Shown here one piece after another: positions 27,019 to 35,419 of a stretch of 64,000 nt of DNA (position 1 is the first letter of the stretch; each line of letters opens with the position of its first letter). The notes under the pieces are model-generated. The model was not told the DNA's origin, made no database searches, and saw nothing but the letters and a program-made list of their open reading frames with translations. The position numbers were made by a program, and so were the translations under genes. The stretch is from NCBI RefSeq assembly GCF_030541005.1, contig NZ_JASSVM010000001.1, positions 620,001-684,000 of the forward strand, in the 5' to 3' direction. Source of the stretch: Marinobacter sp. SS5-14b (GTDB taxonomy: Bacteria > Pseudomonadota > Gammaproteobacteria > Pseudomonadales > Oleiphilaceae).

Positions 27019-28161
27019 ATCTACTGGCGGCTGTCTAACCTCTACTTCTGGTTCTTTGCCCTCCTTGGAGGGCTTTTGCCCTATTGGTCCCTCTATCTGG
27101 AGGGGCAGGGCTTTTCCTATCTGCAAATCGCCAGTCTGATGGCAACCATTCAACTGACCAAGATCATCGCGCCGAGTGTCTGGGGCTGGCTGGGTGACCG
27201 CACCGGCCAGCGCGTTCGTTTGGTGCGCTTCGGGGCGATCACCGGCTCCCTGTTTTTCGCGGGCGTGTTTGTGGAGCCGGGGTTCTATGGTTTGCTGCTG
27301 GTGATGCTGGCGTTTACCTTTTTCTGGAACGCCATCTTGCCGCTCTACGAAGTCATCACGCTGCGGGCGTTAGGCACCCGCAAAGACAAGTACGGCAAGG
27401 TTCGCCTTTGGGGCTCCGTGGGTTTTATCGGCGCCGTGGCCCTGGTGGGCGGGGTGCTGGAACTGGTGTCGATACGCTATCTGCCCTGGCTGTTGCTGCC
27501 GGTTTTCGCAGGCATTGCTGTATCGGCCTTTCTGGTTCCGTCGGAGCCTGGTGAGCGCAAAGAACCCGCCCAGAAGGGCAGCCTGAAGGCGATCGTCACT
27601 CACCCGGCGGTGGTGACTTTCTTTCTGATGAATTTTCTGCTGCAGGTATCCCACGGGGCTTACTACACCTTTTTCAGTATCCACCTCGCGCAGCATGGCT
27701 ACGGCAAGCTGTCCATCGGGCTGCTGTGGTCACTGGGCGTTATTGCCGAGATTGTTGTGTTTCTGGTTATGCATCGGCTGTCCCATCGGCTGACGGTGCG
27801 CCAGATTGTCCTCGGCGCACTGTTGCTGACCATGATTCGCTGGGGCCTGATTGCAGAGCTGACCTCGGTGGTGCCGGTACTGATCTTCGCCCAGCTCCTG
27901 CACGCGGCGTCATACGGCGCTTTACACGCGGTGTCTGTGCAGTACATTCAGGGATTCTTTGGCAAGCACCACCACGGTCAGGGCCAGGCGCTGTATAGCG
28001 GGTTGACCTTTGGGGCTGGCGGGGCACTGGGCGCGTGGCTATCGGGCTTTCTGGTGGACGGCTACAGCACCTCCGCGGCCTTCTGGGGTGGTGCTGTCGC
28101 CATGGCGGTCGCCATCTTGATTACCTGGCGTGGCCTGCAACCACCGCCAAAAGAATCGTGA
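27019..28161 (+). CDS. MFS transporter, HcaT/MFS_1-like; start codon unresolved
   Basis: This 12-span permease resembles the 3-phenylpropionate-transporter-like MFS group. Its N-terminus should read YWRLSNLYFWFFALLGGLLP, then PYWSLYLEGQGFSYLQIAS. The loop WGWLGDRTGQRVRLVR carries the MFS GDR signature. The codons between the aroC stop (27000) and 27076 stay open in frame but include no ATG, GTG or TTG. The first ordinary start, TTG at 27076, would cut off most of span 1. GGGGGG at 27006-27011 is spaced well for initiation at ATC 27019, and CTG 27031 is another near-cognate choice. I give 27019 as a working start. The gene may be translationally coupled to aroC, or the sequence may contain an error. 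Confidence 0.75.
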   Translation: MYWRLSNLYFWFFALLGGLLPYWSLYLEGQGFSYLQIASLMATIQLTKIIAPSVWGWLGDRTGQRVRLVRFGAITGSLFFAGVFVEPGFYGLLLVMLAFTFFWNAILPLYEVITLRALGTRKDKYGKVRLWGSVGFIGAVALVGGVLELVSIRYLPWLLLPVFAGIAVSAFLVPSEPGERKEPAQKGSLKAIVTHPAVVTFFLMNFLLQVSHGAYYTFFSIHLAQHGYGKLSIGLLWSLGVIAEIVVFLVMHRLSHRLTVRQIVLGALLLTMIRWGLIAELTSVVPVLIFAQLLHAASYGALHAVSVQYIQGFFGKHHHGQGQALYSGLTFGAGGALGAWLSGFLVDGYSTSAAFWGGAVAMAVAILITWRGLQPPPKES

Positions 28162-28171
28162 CCCGGTAGGG

Positions 28172-29332
28172 TTACGGTTCCGGATTTTCTTCGTCGTCTT
28201 CCATTTGCAGGGACAGGCCGCTTCCCGTTGGCCCCTTCGCGCCGGCCGCACTGCCCGCACTCGCTGAGCCGCCCTGGCCGTGCAGCTTGATCTTCAGCCG
28301 CAGGTTGTTGGCCGAGTCGGCGTTTTTCAGAGCTTCTTCTTCGGTGATCTTGCCGTCCTTCCAGAGATTGAAGAGTGCCAGGTCAAAGGTCTGCATGCCG
28401 AGGTTGGCGGACTTCTCCATGATTTCCTTGATGCCGTCAATCTCGCCACGGAGGATCAGTTCACTGATGGTGGGTGTGCCCAGCAGAATCTCGATGGCGG
28501 CGGTACGTTTCTTATCCACGGTCGGAATCAGACGCTGGGAGACAAACGCCCGCAGGTTCATCGACAGATCCATCAACAACTGAGGCCGACGCTCTTCCGG
28601 GAAGAAGTTGATAATCCGGTCCAGGGCCTGGTTGGCGTTGTTGGCGTGCAGGGTGGATATACAGAGGTGACCGGTTTCTGCGAAGGCGAGGGCGTGCTCC
28701 ATGGTTTCCCGATCCCGGATCTCGCCAATCAGGATGACGTCCGGGGCCTGACGGAGGGTGTTCTTCAACGCTTTCTGGAAACTGCGGGTGTCTACGCCGA
28801 CCTCCCGCTGGTTCACGATGCTCTTCTTGTGCCGGTGAATGTATTCGACCGGGTCTTCAATGGTGATGATGTGGCCTGCGGAGTTGGTATTGCGATAGTC
28901 GATCAGGGCCGCCAGAGAGGTAGATTTGCCAGAGCCTGTCGCGCCGACAAACAGCACCAGTCCACGTTTGGCCATCACAACGTCTTTCAGAACCGATGGC
29001 AGGCCAAGATCGTCGGCGTTCGGGATATCGGTGACAATGTTCCGGGCGACAATGGAGATTTCATTGCGCTGACGGAAGATGTTGATCCGGAACCGGCCGA
29101 CATTGCGAATGCTGTAGGCCAGGTTCATTTCGAGCTCCTGATCAAACTCGGCCCGCTGCTCCTCGTCCATGATGGACCAGGCAATTTCCTTGATCACGCC
29201 CGGCGCCAATGGCGTTCGGTCAATGGGCTTAAGGGCGCCGTGGAATTTGGCGCAAGGCGGCGCACCGGTGCTCAGATAGAGGTCGGAGCCGTCGTGCTTG
29301 GCCAGAATTCTGAGGTAGTCATCAAAGCCCAT
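28172..29332 (-). CDS. pilU: PilT/PilU-family type IV pilus retraction ATPase (PilU-like)
   Basis: The 386-residue hexameric ATPase has an N-terminal PAS-like domain (SDLYLSTGAPPCAKFHG), Walker A GATGSGKST (130-138), the Asp box TIEDPVEYIHRHKKS, Walker B DVILIGEIRDRETM and the His box ETGHLCISTLHANNA. The AIRAG motif important in PilT is not evident. The C-terminus has a glycine/serine-rich tail ending acidic (MEDDEENPEP), which fits PilU better than PilT. PilU helps PilT retract pili in twitching. It stands alone, 10 bp from the convergent MFS gene, without an adjacent pilT; a second PilT-like paralogue is the alternative. Confidence 0.82.
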   Translation of the reverse strand: MGFDDYLRILAKHDGSDLYLSTGAPPCAKFHGALKPIDRTPLAPGVIKEIAWSIMDEEQRAEFDQELEMNLAYSIRNVGRFRINIFRQRNEISIVARNIVTDIPNADDLGLPSVLKDVVMAKRGLVLFVGATGSGKSTSLAALIDYRNTNSAGHIITIEDPVEYIHRHKKSIVNQREVGVDTRSFQKALKNTLRQAPDVILIGEIRDRETMEHALAFAETGHLCISTLHANNANQALDRIINFFPEERRPQLLMDLSMNLRAFVSQRLIPTVDKKRTAAIEILLGTPTISELILRGEIDGIKEIMEKSANLGMQTFDLALFNLWKDGKITEEEALKNADSANNLRLKIKLHGQGGSASAGSAAGAKGPTGSGLSLQMEDDEENPEP

Positions 29333-29355
29333 GAAATCTCCTGCTTTCGTTGTGT

Positions 29356-30237
29356 TTATGATGGTGTGCCGGTTTCTTCGTCCCGCACGATGTTCAGCAT
29401 GGCTCTGGCCGCCTGGCTCAACTGGCGCCCGGACAGACCAACCGCGCCCAGCACCCGGTTAACCGCAAACCCCGTATCCAGCTGGCGCAGGCTCTCGTCG
29501 GCCATGCTCACCGGCAGTACACTCCAGCCAAGGCCGACACTGGTCATCATCTTGATGGTTTCAAGATAATTGGTCGGTATCTGCTGTTTGAGTGGGAGGT
29601 TGGCCTCCAGAAACAAACGGCTGACTGCCCGATACGTTGCTGTGGTGGTATCCGGCAGCAGCGCGGGATACCGTGCCAGATCGGCGAGTGTCGCGGTGGT
29701 CTGTTCTGCCAGTTCGTGGCTTGCACCTGCCACGAACGCCATAGGATCGGACCATTGTTCGTATACCATGAACTGGCTTTCCATGCTGTCACTGAGTGTG
29801 ACAAAGGCCAGCTCTGCGTTACGTTTGTGCATTTGACTGTAAGCCGCGTCGGATTCCATGAACTGTAAGTTGACGGTAACGTTCGGGTAGTCTTTGACAA
29901 ATCGGCGCAGCCAGTTGGGCAGGTGGTGCAGGCCGATGTGGTGGCTGGCGATGATGTTCAGTTCGCCGGTGATGGTGCCGTCGTCGGAGGACAGGGCGAC
30001 GCGGGCGTTGTGGATTTCATCAAGGATTTGTCGTGCGTGGGGCAGCAGGCGCGCGCCGGCGTCGGTCAGCCGGATTTCCCGGTGGCCTCGCTCGATTAGT
30101 TTGGTGCCCAGCAGGTGTTCCAGGGCCGCCAGGCGCTTGCTGACAGCGGGCTGTGTCAGGTGCAGGGTTTCGGCGGCTTCTGAGAAGGAGCCCTGGTCTA
30201 CGATTGTCAGGAATGCCTTAAGTGCGTTCGAGTCCAT
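29356..30237 (-). CDS. LysR-family transcriptional regulator divergent from leuC
   Basis: The 293-residue protein has the LysR winged HTH at its start (AFLTIVDQGSFSEAAETLHL, then TQPAVSKRLAALEHLLGTKL) and an effector domain with ELNIIASHHIGLHHLP. It is transcribed away from leuCDB across a 495-bp gap, the usual layout for a LysR regulator of the neighbouring operon, and pseudomonads carry a similar gene upstream of leuC. Control of leucine genes, perhaps by a leucine precursor, is inferred. A palindrome at 30601-30613 could be its operator. The gap also holds two large palindromic elements. Confidence 0.85.
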   Translation of the reverse strand: MDSNALKAFLTIVDQGSFSEAAETLHLTQPAVSKRLAALEHLLGTKLIERGHREIRLTDAGARLLPHARQILDEIHNARVALSSDDGTITGELNIIASHHIGLHHLPNWLRRFVKDYPNVTVNLQFMESDAAYSQMHKRNAELAFVTLSDSMESQFMVYEQWSDPMAFVAGASHELAEQTTATLADLARYPALLPDTTTATYRAVSRLFLEANLPLKQQIPTNYLETIKMMTSVGLGWSVLPVSMADESLRQLDTGFAVNRVLGAVGLSGRQLSQAARAMLNIVRDEETGTPS

Positions 30238-30278
30238 GTCCGGTGCTCATCTTGATCTTGCATCTGATTTGGGAGCAT

Positions 30279-30392
30279 GGAGTTGCTTCACTGAGCCCCT
30301 CCCAAAAAACGCTACGAGCACATCCATGTGCGCTTCGCTCCGGCCATCCATGGCCTCCGAGATTTTTGGGAGGGGCTCAGTGAAGCAACTCC
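30279..30392 (+). repeat. Palindromic element A: 30-bp perfect inverted repeat around a 54-nt conserved core
   Basis: The arms 30279-30308 and 30363-30392 are exact reverse complements over 30 bp, with no mismatch. The 54-nt centre (30309-30362) holds two small palindromes, GCACATCCATGTGC (30318-30331) and GGCCATCCATGGCC (30342-30355), and CTAC just before the first. Folded, it would form a long stem topped by two short hairpins. The centre is homologous to that of element B, but the arms are unrelated to B's. It resembles no insertion sequence, integron site or standard REP that I can name. Confidence 0.85.
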
Positions 30393-30441
30393 GCTAACGA
30401 TCGAGCCTGCTGTCTGAAAAAATCGTGAATCCACGACCAAT

Positions 30442-30570
30442 GTAGGGGCGCGTTCGGATGGGGGAGCTTTTCAAAACCGTTGAGGGCCAGGGATGGCCCG
30501 AAAGAGCCCACATGGATGTGCTTGTAGGCGTGTTTTGAAAAGCTCCCCCATCCGGACGTGCCTGCTACCG
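30442..30570 (-). repeat. Palindromic element B: 23-bp perfect inverted repeat around the same core, inverted
   Basis: The arms 30455-30477 and 30532-30554 are perfect 23-bp reverse complements, and symmetry continues outward with a few mismatches and one indel to about 30442 and 30570. The centre 30478-30531 is again 54 nt. Its reverse complement matches the centre of element A in order and motif: ACGC, CTAC, AGCACATCCATGTG, a short spacer, then GGCCATCCCTGGCC in place of GGCCATCCATGGCC. The decayed outer arms suggest B is older than A, whose arms are perfect to the edge. Orientation is opposite to A. Confidence 0.83.
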
Positions 30571-30600
30571 TTTTGAAGCCCTTCTCAGGCATAGGGTGCT

Positions 30601-30613
30601 GATAGTCACTATC
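30601..30613. promoter_or_regulatory. Candidate LysR-type operator before leuC
   Basis: GATAGTCACTATC is a perfect 6-bp inverted repeat around a central C, 119 bp upstream of the leuC ATG. It fits the small dyads bound by LysR proteins near the promoters they control. The divergent LysR gene is the obvious candidate binder; this is inference from symmetry and position. Confidence 0.4.
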
Positions 30614-30732
30614 GGCGATAACTAGTTGGAATGCAAAGAATGAAAAACATGAATTGGGGTTATTCGTCGCAGAGTAGTAAGATGGCGAAAGTCTAGTCAG
30701 AAACAGAAACCCCCAGAGAGTGAGAGAGAACC

Positions 30733-32151
30733 ATGGCGGGCAAAACCTTATATGACAAATTGTGGGACGACCATTTGGTCAAACAGCGGGACGATGGCTC
30801 CGCTCTGATCTACATTGACCGGCAACTGCTGCACGAAGTGACCTCACCGCAGGCCTTTGAAGGCCTTCGGTTGGCGGGGCGGAAGCCGTGGCGGATCGAT
30901 GCCAACATCGCGACACCGGACCATAACGTACCGACCACTGATCGTGATCGGGGCATCGAGGGCATCGTGGATCCGGTTTCCCGCACACAGGTGGAGACGC
31001 TGGACAAAAACTGCGATGAGTTCGGGATTCTGGAATTCAAGATCAAGGACCAGCGTCAGGGCATCGTTCACGTGATTGGGCCGGAGCAGGGCGCGACCTT
31101 GCCGGGTATGAGCATTGTGTGTGGTGATTCCCATACTTCTACCCACGGTGCCTTTGGCTGTCTGGCCCATGGTATCGGTACCTCTGAAGTTGAGCACGTT
31201 CTGGCTACCCAGTGCCTGGTTCAGAAGAAGATGAAGAACATGCTGGTGAAGGTGAACGGCAAACTTGGCGCGGGTGTGACCGGCAAGGATGTGGTTCTGG
31301 CTATCATTGGTAAGATCGGCACCGCTGGCGGCACCGGTTACGCCATCGAGTTTGGTGGTGAGGCGATCCGTGGTTTGAGCATGGAAGGCCGGATGACCAT
31401 TTGCAACATGGCCATCGAGGGCGGTGCCCGTGTGGGTATGGTGGCGGTGGATGACACCACCATCGAGTATGTGAAAGGCCGTCCGTTCTCTCCGAAAGGC
31501 GAGACCTGGGACAAGGCCGTTGAATACTGGCGCACCCTGCACAGCGACGACGATGCGGTTTTCGACAAGGTGGTTGAGCTGGACGGCACAGCCATCCAGC
31601 CACAGGTGAGCTGGGGCACATCTCCGGAGATGGTAACCGGTGTCGACGGCAATGTGCCGGACCCGGCCAAGGAAGAAGATCCCATCAAGCGTGAAGGCAT
31701 TGTGCGCGCGCTCAAGTACATGGGACTGCAGCCGAACCAGAAGATCACCGACATTCAGTTGGATCGTGTTTTTATCGGCTCCTGCACCAACAGCCGGATT
31801 GAAGACTTGCGTGAAGCGGCTGCGGTTGTGAAAGGCCGCAAGGTAGCGCCGAGCCTGAAGCAGGCGATGGTGGTTCCGGGTTCCGGTTTGGTGAAAGCGC
31901 AGGCGGAGCAGGAAGGTCTGGACAAGATCTTTATCGAAGCGGGCCTGGAATGGCGTGATCCGGGTTGCTCCATGTGTCTGGCCATGAACGCCGACAAGCT
32001 GGGGCAGGGCGAGCATTGTGCGTCTACCTCTAACCGGAACTTCGAAGGTCGTCAGGGCTTTGGTGGGCGTACCCACCTGGTGAGCCCGGCCATGGCTGCT
32101 GCAGCTGCGGTAACCGGCCACTTCGTTGATGTCCGTGAATTGATGCACTGA
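30733..32151 (+). CDS. leuC: 3-isopropylmalate dehydratase large subunit LeuC
   Basis: LeuC with LeuD isomerises 2-isopropylmalate to 3-isopropylmalate in leucine synthesis. The 472-residue product is full length and starts [15 protein letters not shown]. It includes [20 protein letters not shown] and the three cysteine ligands of the 4Fe-4S cluster, one in [14 protein letters not shown] (about 351) and two in [11 protein letters not shown] (about 412 and 415). leuD follows after 17 bp. The promoter lies in the long gap to the divergent LysR gene. Confidence 0.96.
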   Translation: MAGKTLYDKLWDDHLVKQRDDGSALIYIDRQLLHEVTSPQAFEGLRLAGRKPWRIDANIATPDHNVPTTDRDRGIEGIVDPVSRTQVETLDKNCDEFGILEFKIKDQRQGIVHVIGPEQGATLPGMSIVCGDSHTSTHGAFGCLAHGIGTSEVEHVLATQCLVQKKMKNMLVKVNGKLGAGVTGKDVVLAIIGKIGTAGGTGYAIEFGGEAIRGLSMEGRMTICNMAIEGGARVGMVAVDDTTIEYVKGRPFSPKGETWDKAVEYWRTLHSDDDAVFDKVVELDGTAIQPQVSWGTSPEMVTGVDGNVPDPAKEEDPIKREGIVRALKYMGLQPNQKITDIQLDRVFIGSCTNSRIEDLREAAAVVKGRKVAPSLKQAMVVPGSGLVKAQAEQEGLDKIFIEAGLEWRDPGCSMCLAMNADKLGQGEHCASTSNRNFEGRQGFGGRTHLVSPAMAAAAAVTGHFVDVRELMH

Positions 32152-32168
32152 GCCACAGGAGAGAGACC

Positions 32169-32816
32169 ATGCGCGCATTTACGCAACACCAGGGCATCGT
32201 AGCCCCCATGGACCGTTCCAATGTGGACACGGACATGATCATTCCCAAGCAGTTTTTGAAGTCCATCAAGCGCACGGGCTTTGGCCCGAACCTGTTTGAT
32301 GAATTGCGTTACCTGGACGAAGGCAAGCCGGACCAGGATTGTGCTGGCCGTCCGCTGAATCCGGATTTCGTGCTCAACCAGGAGCGGTACAAAAACGCCA
32401 GCGTGTTGCTGGCCCGTGCTAACTTTGGTTGTGGTTCCAGTCGTGAGCACGCGCCATGGGCGCTGGATGATTTCGGTTTCCGGGTGATCATTGCGCCGAG
32501 TTTTGCCGATATTTTCTACAACAACTGCTTTAAGAATGGCTTGTTACCTATTGTTCTTGATGAAGAAGTTGTAGACAATTTATTTAAAGAGGCTGAGGCT
32601 GCTGAGGGCTACGCTCTGACGGTTGATCTCGACGCGCAGACCGTAACCACGCCGTCCGGTGAGTCGTTTTCATTTGAGGTGGATAATTTCCGTCGCCACT
32701 GCCTGCTGAACGGTCTGGACGATATTGGCGTAACGCTTGAAGATGCGGATGCCATTCAGGCTTATGAAGATGCTCGCCGCAACACTGCGCCCTGGTTGTT
32801 TAACGCCGGAAACTGA
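32169..32816 (+). CDS. leuD: 3-isopropylmalate dehydratase small subunit LeuD
   Basis: The 215-residue small subunit has the expected [18 protein letters not shown] segment, the [20 protein letters not shown] swivel-domain motif and [20 protein letters not shown]. It completes the LeuCD isomerase. AGGAGAGA precedes its ATG, and its TGA stop overlaps an ATG in the leuB leader (ATGA), so leuC, leuD and leuB form one operon. Confidence 0.96.
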   Translation: MRAFTQHQGIVAPMDRSNVDTDMIIPKQFLKSIKRTGFGPNLFDELRYLDEGKPDQDCAGRPLNPDFVLNQERYKNASVLLARANFGCGSSREHAPWALDDFGFRVIIAPSFADIFYNNCFKNGLLPIVLDEEVVDNLFKEAEAAEGYALTVDLDAQTVTTPSGESFSFEVDNFRRHCLLNGLDDIGVTLEDADAIQAYEDARRNTAPWLFNAGN

Positions 32817-32833
32817 TGAACAAGGATTTTGAT

Positions 32834-33907
32834 ATGTCCCGTAATGTATTGCTGTTGCCGGGTGACGGCATTGGTCCCGAGATTGTGGCGGAAGCCGAAA
32901 AGGTTCTGCATAAGGTTAATGAAAAATTCGGCCTGAATCTGTCCTTCGACACGGCCCTGGTGGGCGGTGCTGCTATCGATGCAACAGACGTTCCGCTGCC
33001 TGACGAAACTCTGGAAAAGGCCCGTAACGCCGATGCCATCCTGCTGGGTGCTGTCGGTGGTCCGAAATGGGACAGCCTGCCGATGGCTCAACGTCCTGAG
33101 AAAGGACTGCTGGGTTTGCGCTCCAACCTGGAATTGTTTGCCAACCTGCGCCCGGCCATTCTGTATCCGCAGCTGGCCTCGGCGTCTTCGCTGAAGCCGG
33201 AAGTGGTTTCCGGTCTGGATATTTTGATTGTCCGCGAACTGACTGGTGGCATTTACTTTGGCCAGCCCCGCGGTGTGCGTGTTCTGGAAAGTGGGGAGCG
33301 TCAGGGTTACAACACCTATCAGTACACTGAGTCCGAGATCCGTCGTATTGGCCGGGTTGCCTTTGAAGCGGCTCAGCAGCGTGGCAAGAAACTGTGTTCG
33401 GTTGACAAGGCCAACGTGCTGGAAGTGACCGTGCTGTGGCGCGAGGTGATGGAAGACCTGAAGCGGGAATACCCGGATGTGGAGCTGTCCCACATGTACG
33501 TGGACAATGCCGCAATGCAGCTGGTTCGTGCGCCCAAGCAATTCGACGTGATTGTGACTGGCAACATGTTTGGTGATATTCTTTCTGACGAAGCGGCTAT
33601 GCTCACCGGCTCTATCGGTATGCTGCCTTCCGCGTCGCTGAACTCCGACAAGCAGGGCATGTATGAGCCGTGCCATGGTTCAGCACCGGATATCGCCGGG
33701 CAGGGCATTGCCAATCCACTGGCCACCATCATCAGTGCAGCCATGATGCTGCGTTACAGTCTGAATGAGGATAAAGCCGCAGAAGCTATTGAGGCGGCGG
33801 TCAGTAAGGTGCTGGATCAGGGCTTGCGTACGGCCGATATCATGTCTGATGGCGGCCAGAAGGTTTCGACCCGCGAGATGGGTGAAGCCGTACTCAACGC
33901 ACTCTGA
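32834..33907 (+). CDS. leuB: 3-isopropylmalate dehydrogenase LeuB
   Basis: LeuB oxidises and decarboxylates 3-isopropylmalate with NAD. The sequence shows [14 protein letters not shown] at the N-terminus, [10 protein letters not shown], the substrate and metal region [11 protein letters not shown] with [15 protein letters not shown], and the NAD-binding [20 protein letters not shown]. Two in-frame ATGs exist. The one at 32816 overlaps the leuD stop. The one at 32834 begins the homologous N-terminus [12 protein letters not shown] and has AAGGA 7-8 nt upstream, so it is chosen (357 residues). It is the third gene of the leu operon. Confidence 0.95.
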   Translation: MSRNVLLLPGDGIGPEIVAEAEKVLHKVNEKFGLNLSFDTALVGGAAIDATDVPLPDETLEKARNADAILLGAVGGPKWDSLPMAQRPEKGLLGLRSNLELFANLRPAILYPQLASASSLKPEVVSGLDILIVRELTGGIYFGQPRGVRVLESGERQGYNTYQYTESEIRRIGRVAFEAAQQRGKKLCSVDKANVLEVTVLWREVMEDLKREYPDVELSHMYVDNAAMQLVRAPKQFDVIVTGNMFGDILSDEAAMLTGSIGMLPSASLNSDKQGMYEPCHGSAPDIAGQGIANPLATIISAAMMLRYSLNEDKAAEAIEAAVSKVLDQGLRTADIMSDGGQKVSTREMGEAVLNAL

Positions 33908-34025
33908 GCCAGTTCTGATTCGAGACCCGACAGCGGCGCGATGCTGCCGCTGCGGGATCATCCATCCTGTCCCTGCCAGCGATAACGGTAGCGGGCGGGC
34001 ATAATGTGAGGTTCAAAGGTCGCAC

Positions 34026-35141
34026 ATGAAGCGAGTTGGACTTGTAGGTTGGCGTGGCATGGTGGGCTCAGTCCTCATGCAGCGCATGCGTGAAGAAAAC
34101 GATTTTGCCGATATCGAACCGGTGTTTTTTACCACTTCCCAGACTGGGAAGCCGGCCCCGGACGTAGGCAAAGAGGGTGTTCCGCCACTGCAGGATGCTT
34201 TTGATATCGACATCCTGAAAACTCTGGATGTGATTGTGACGTGTCAGGGCGGCGATTACACCACCGAGGTTTACCAGAAACTGCGTGATGCAGGATGGGA
34301 TGGCTACTGGATTGATGCAGCGTCCACCTTGCGGATGGTCGATCACTCTGTGATCGTGCTGGACCCGGTCAACCGTAATGTGATTGATGCGGCTCTCGAC
34401 AAAGGTGTGAAGGACTACATTGGAGGCAACTGCACCGTCAGCCTGATGATGTTGGCCCTTGGCGGCTTGCTGGAGCAGGATCTGATCGAATGGGTTGCTC
34501 CGATGACCTATCAGGCCGCTTCCGGTTCCGGTGCCCAGAATATGCGGGAACTGCTGAACCAGATGGGCGCCCTGAACGACAGTGTGAAATCCGAACTGGC
34601 CGATCCTTCCTCTGCCATTCTGGAAATCGACCGCAAGGTGACAGACACCATGCGTTCCGGTGATTTTCCCACGGAACATTTCGGTGTGCCGCTGGCAGGC
34701 AGCCTGATTCCGTTTATCGACAAGCAGCTCGATAACGGCATGAGCAAAGAAGAGTGGAAGGCGGGCGTTGAGACCAACAAGATTCTGGGTCGCAGCGACA
34801 GCCCGATTCCCATCGATGGTATTTGCGTGCGCATTGGTGCCATGCGATCCCACAGCCAGGCGCTGACCATCAAGCTCAAGAAAGATCTGTCGGTGTCGGA
34901 GATCGAGAGTATTCTGGCCAAGGCCAACGATTGGGTGAAGGTGATCCCGAACGATCGCGACGCGACCATGGCAGAGCTCACGCCGGCCAAAGTGACCGGC
35001 ACCCTGAGCATTCCGATCGGGCGTATTCGCAAACTGGCCATGGGGCCGGAGTATATCTCCGCGTTTACCGTGGGCGACCAGCTGCTTTGGGGCGCGGCCG
35101 AGCCGCTTCGAAGGATGCTCAGGATCCTCCAGGAACGTTAA
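34026..35141 (+). CDS. asd: Aspartate-semialdehyde dehydrogenase Asd
   Basis: Asd reduces aspartyl phosphate to aspartate semialdehyde, the branch point to lysine, diaminopimelate, methionine and threonine. The 371-residue, E. coli-type enzyme has the NADP loop [17 protein letters not shown], the catalytic cysteine in [10 protein letters not shown] (about 136) and [16 protein letters not shown] with the active-site His. It follows leuB by 118 bp, with a possible -10 (CATAAT, 34000-34005) and a ribosome site AAAGG. The order leuB-asd-fimV-truA is the pseudomonad arrangement. Confidence 0.95.
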   Translation: MKRVGLVGWRGMVGSVLMQRMREENDFADIEPVFFTTSQTGKPAPDVGKEGVPPLQDAFDIDILKTLDVIVTCQGGDYTTEVYQKLRDAGWDGYWIDAASTLRMVDHSVIVLDPVNRNVIDAALDKGVKDYIGGNCTVSLMMLALGGLLEQDLIEWVAPMTYQAASGSGAQNMRELLNQMGALNDSVKSELADPSSAILEIDRKVTDTMRSGDFPTEHFGVPLAGSLIPFIDKQLDNGMSKEEWKAGVETNKILGRSDSPIPIDGICVRIGAMRSHSQALTIKLKKDLSVSEIESILAKANDWVKVIPNDRDATMAELTPAKVTGTLSIPIGRIRKLAMGPEYISAFTVGDQLLWGAAEPLRRMLRILQER

Positions 35142-35198
35142 AAAATGTTACAGCTTGGTCATTAATGCCAACTGTGTCCGGTTTTTCGCAAGCCGGCT

Positions 35199-35238
35199 AG
35201 GGGCGGAGGCTGATTTCAGCGTCCGCCCCTGTTATTTT
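35199..35238 (+). terminator. Intrinsic terminator after asd
   Basis: AGGGGCGGA pairs with TCCGCCCCT around a loop that itself contains GCTGA/TCAGC, followed by GTTATTTT. It lies 58 bp after the asd stop and separates asd from fimV. Confidence 0.8.
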
Positions 35239-35301
35239 CAGGAACACTAATGGGTTCCGTCGGATTGATAAAAAAACGGTGCAAGGATTGCGTCTGATTG
35301 A

Positions 35302-35323
35302 TTGATAAAAGGGGTTTTATCAA
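35302..35323. promoter_or_regulatory. 22-nt palindrome in the fimV upstream region
   Basis: TTGATAAAA and TTTTATCAA form a perfect 9-bp inverted repeat around GGGG, 97 bp before the fimV ATG. There is no T-run placement typical of a terminator, and a related TTGATAAAAAAA occurs 36 bp upstream. An AT-rich protein-binding operator is the likeliest reading. Confidence 0.4.
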
Positions 35324-35419
35324 CAATACTTCCCAAAAAAAGACGAACGTCATCCAACCTCGTCCGATTCTGTTGAGATTCAGCAGTCAAAGAATAACGG
35401 AGACTGGAAAGGAAAAAGC

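Larger units (their letters stand above)
30238..30732. other. 495-bp gap between the LysR regulator and leuC
   Basis: The gap has no credible gene. From left to right it contains about 40 bp of regulator leader, palindromic element A (30279-30392), a 49-bp linker, palindromic element B (30442-30570 including imperfect outer arms) and a 162-bp leuC-proximal stretch with a 13-nt palindrome at 30601. The short ORFs that run through the palindromes are by-products of their symmetry. A ribosome site (GAGAGAGAA) precedes the leuC ATG. Confidence 0.8.

Noticed and set aside
27076..27078. TTG as the start of the MFS transporter
   Set aside because: It would delete most of the first membrane span, whose coding sequence is intact upstream. 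It remains possible only if a shortened protein is made.
30377..30592. A 71-codon minus-strand ORF across element B and similar short ORFs across element A
   Set aside because: They run through perfect palindromes and their conserved core, have no ribosome site, and owe their openness to repeat symmetry. They would be annotated repeatedly as false hypothetical proteins.
30844..32178. A 444-codon minus-strand ORF opposite leuC
   Set aside because: It is the antisense shadow of a strongly supported leuC gene and has low-complexity His/Arg-rich composition with no family resemblance.
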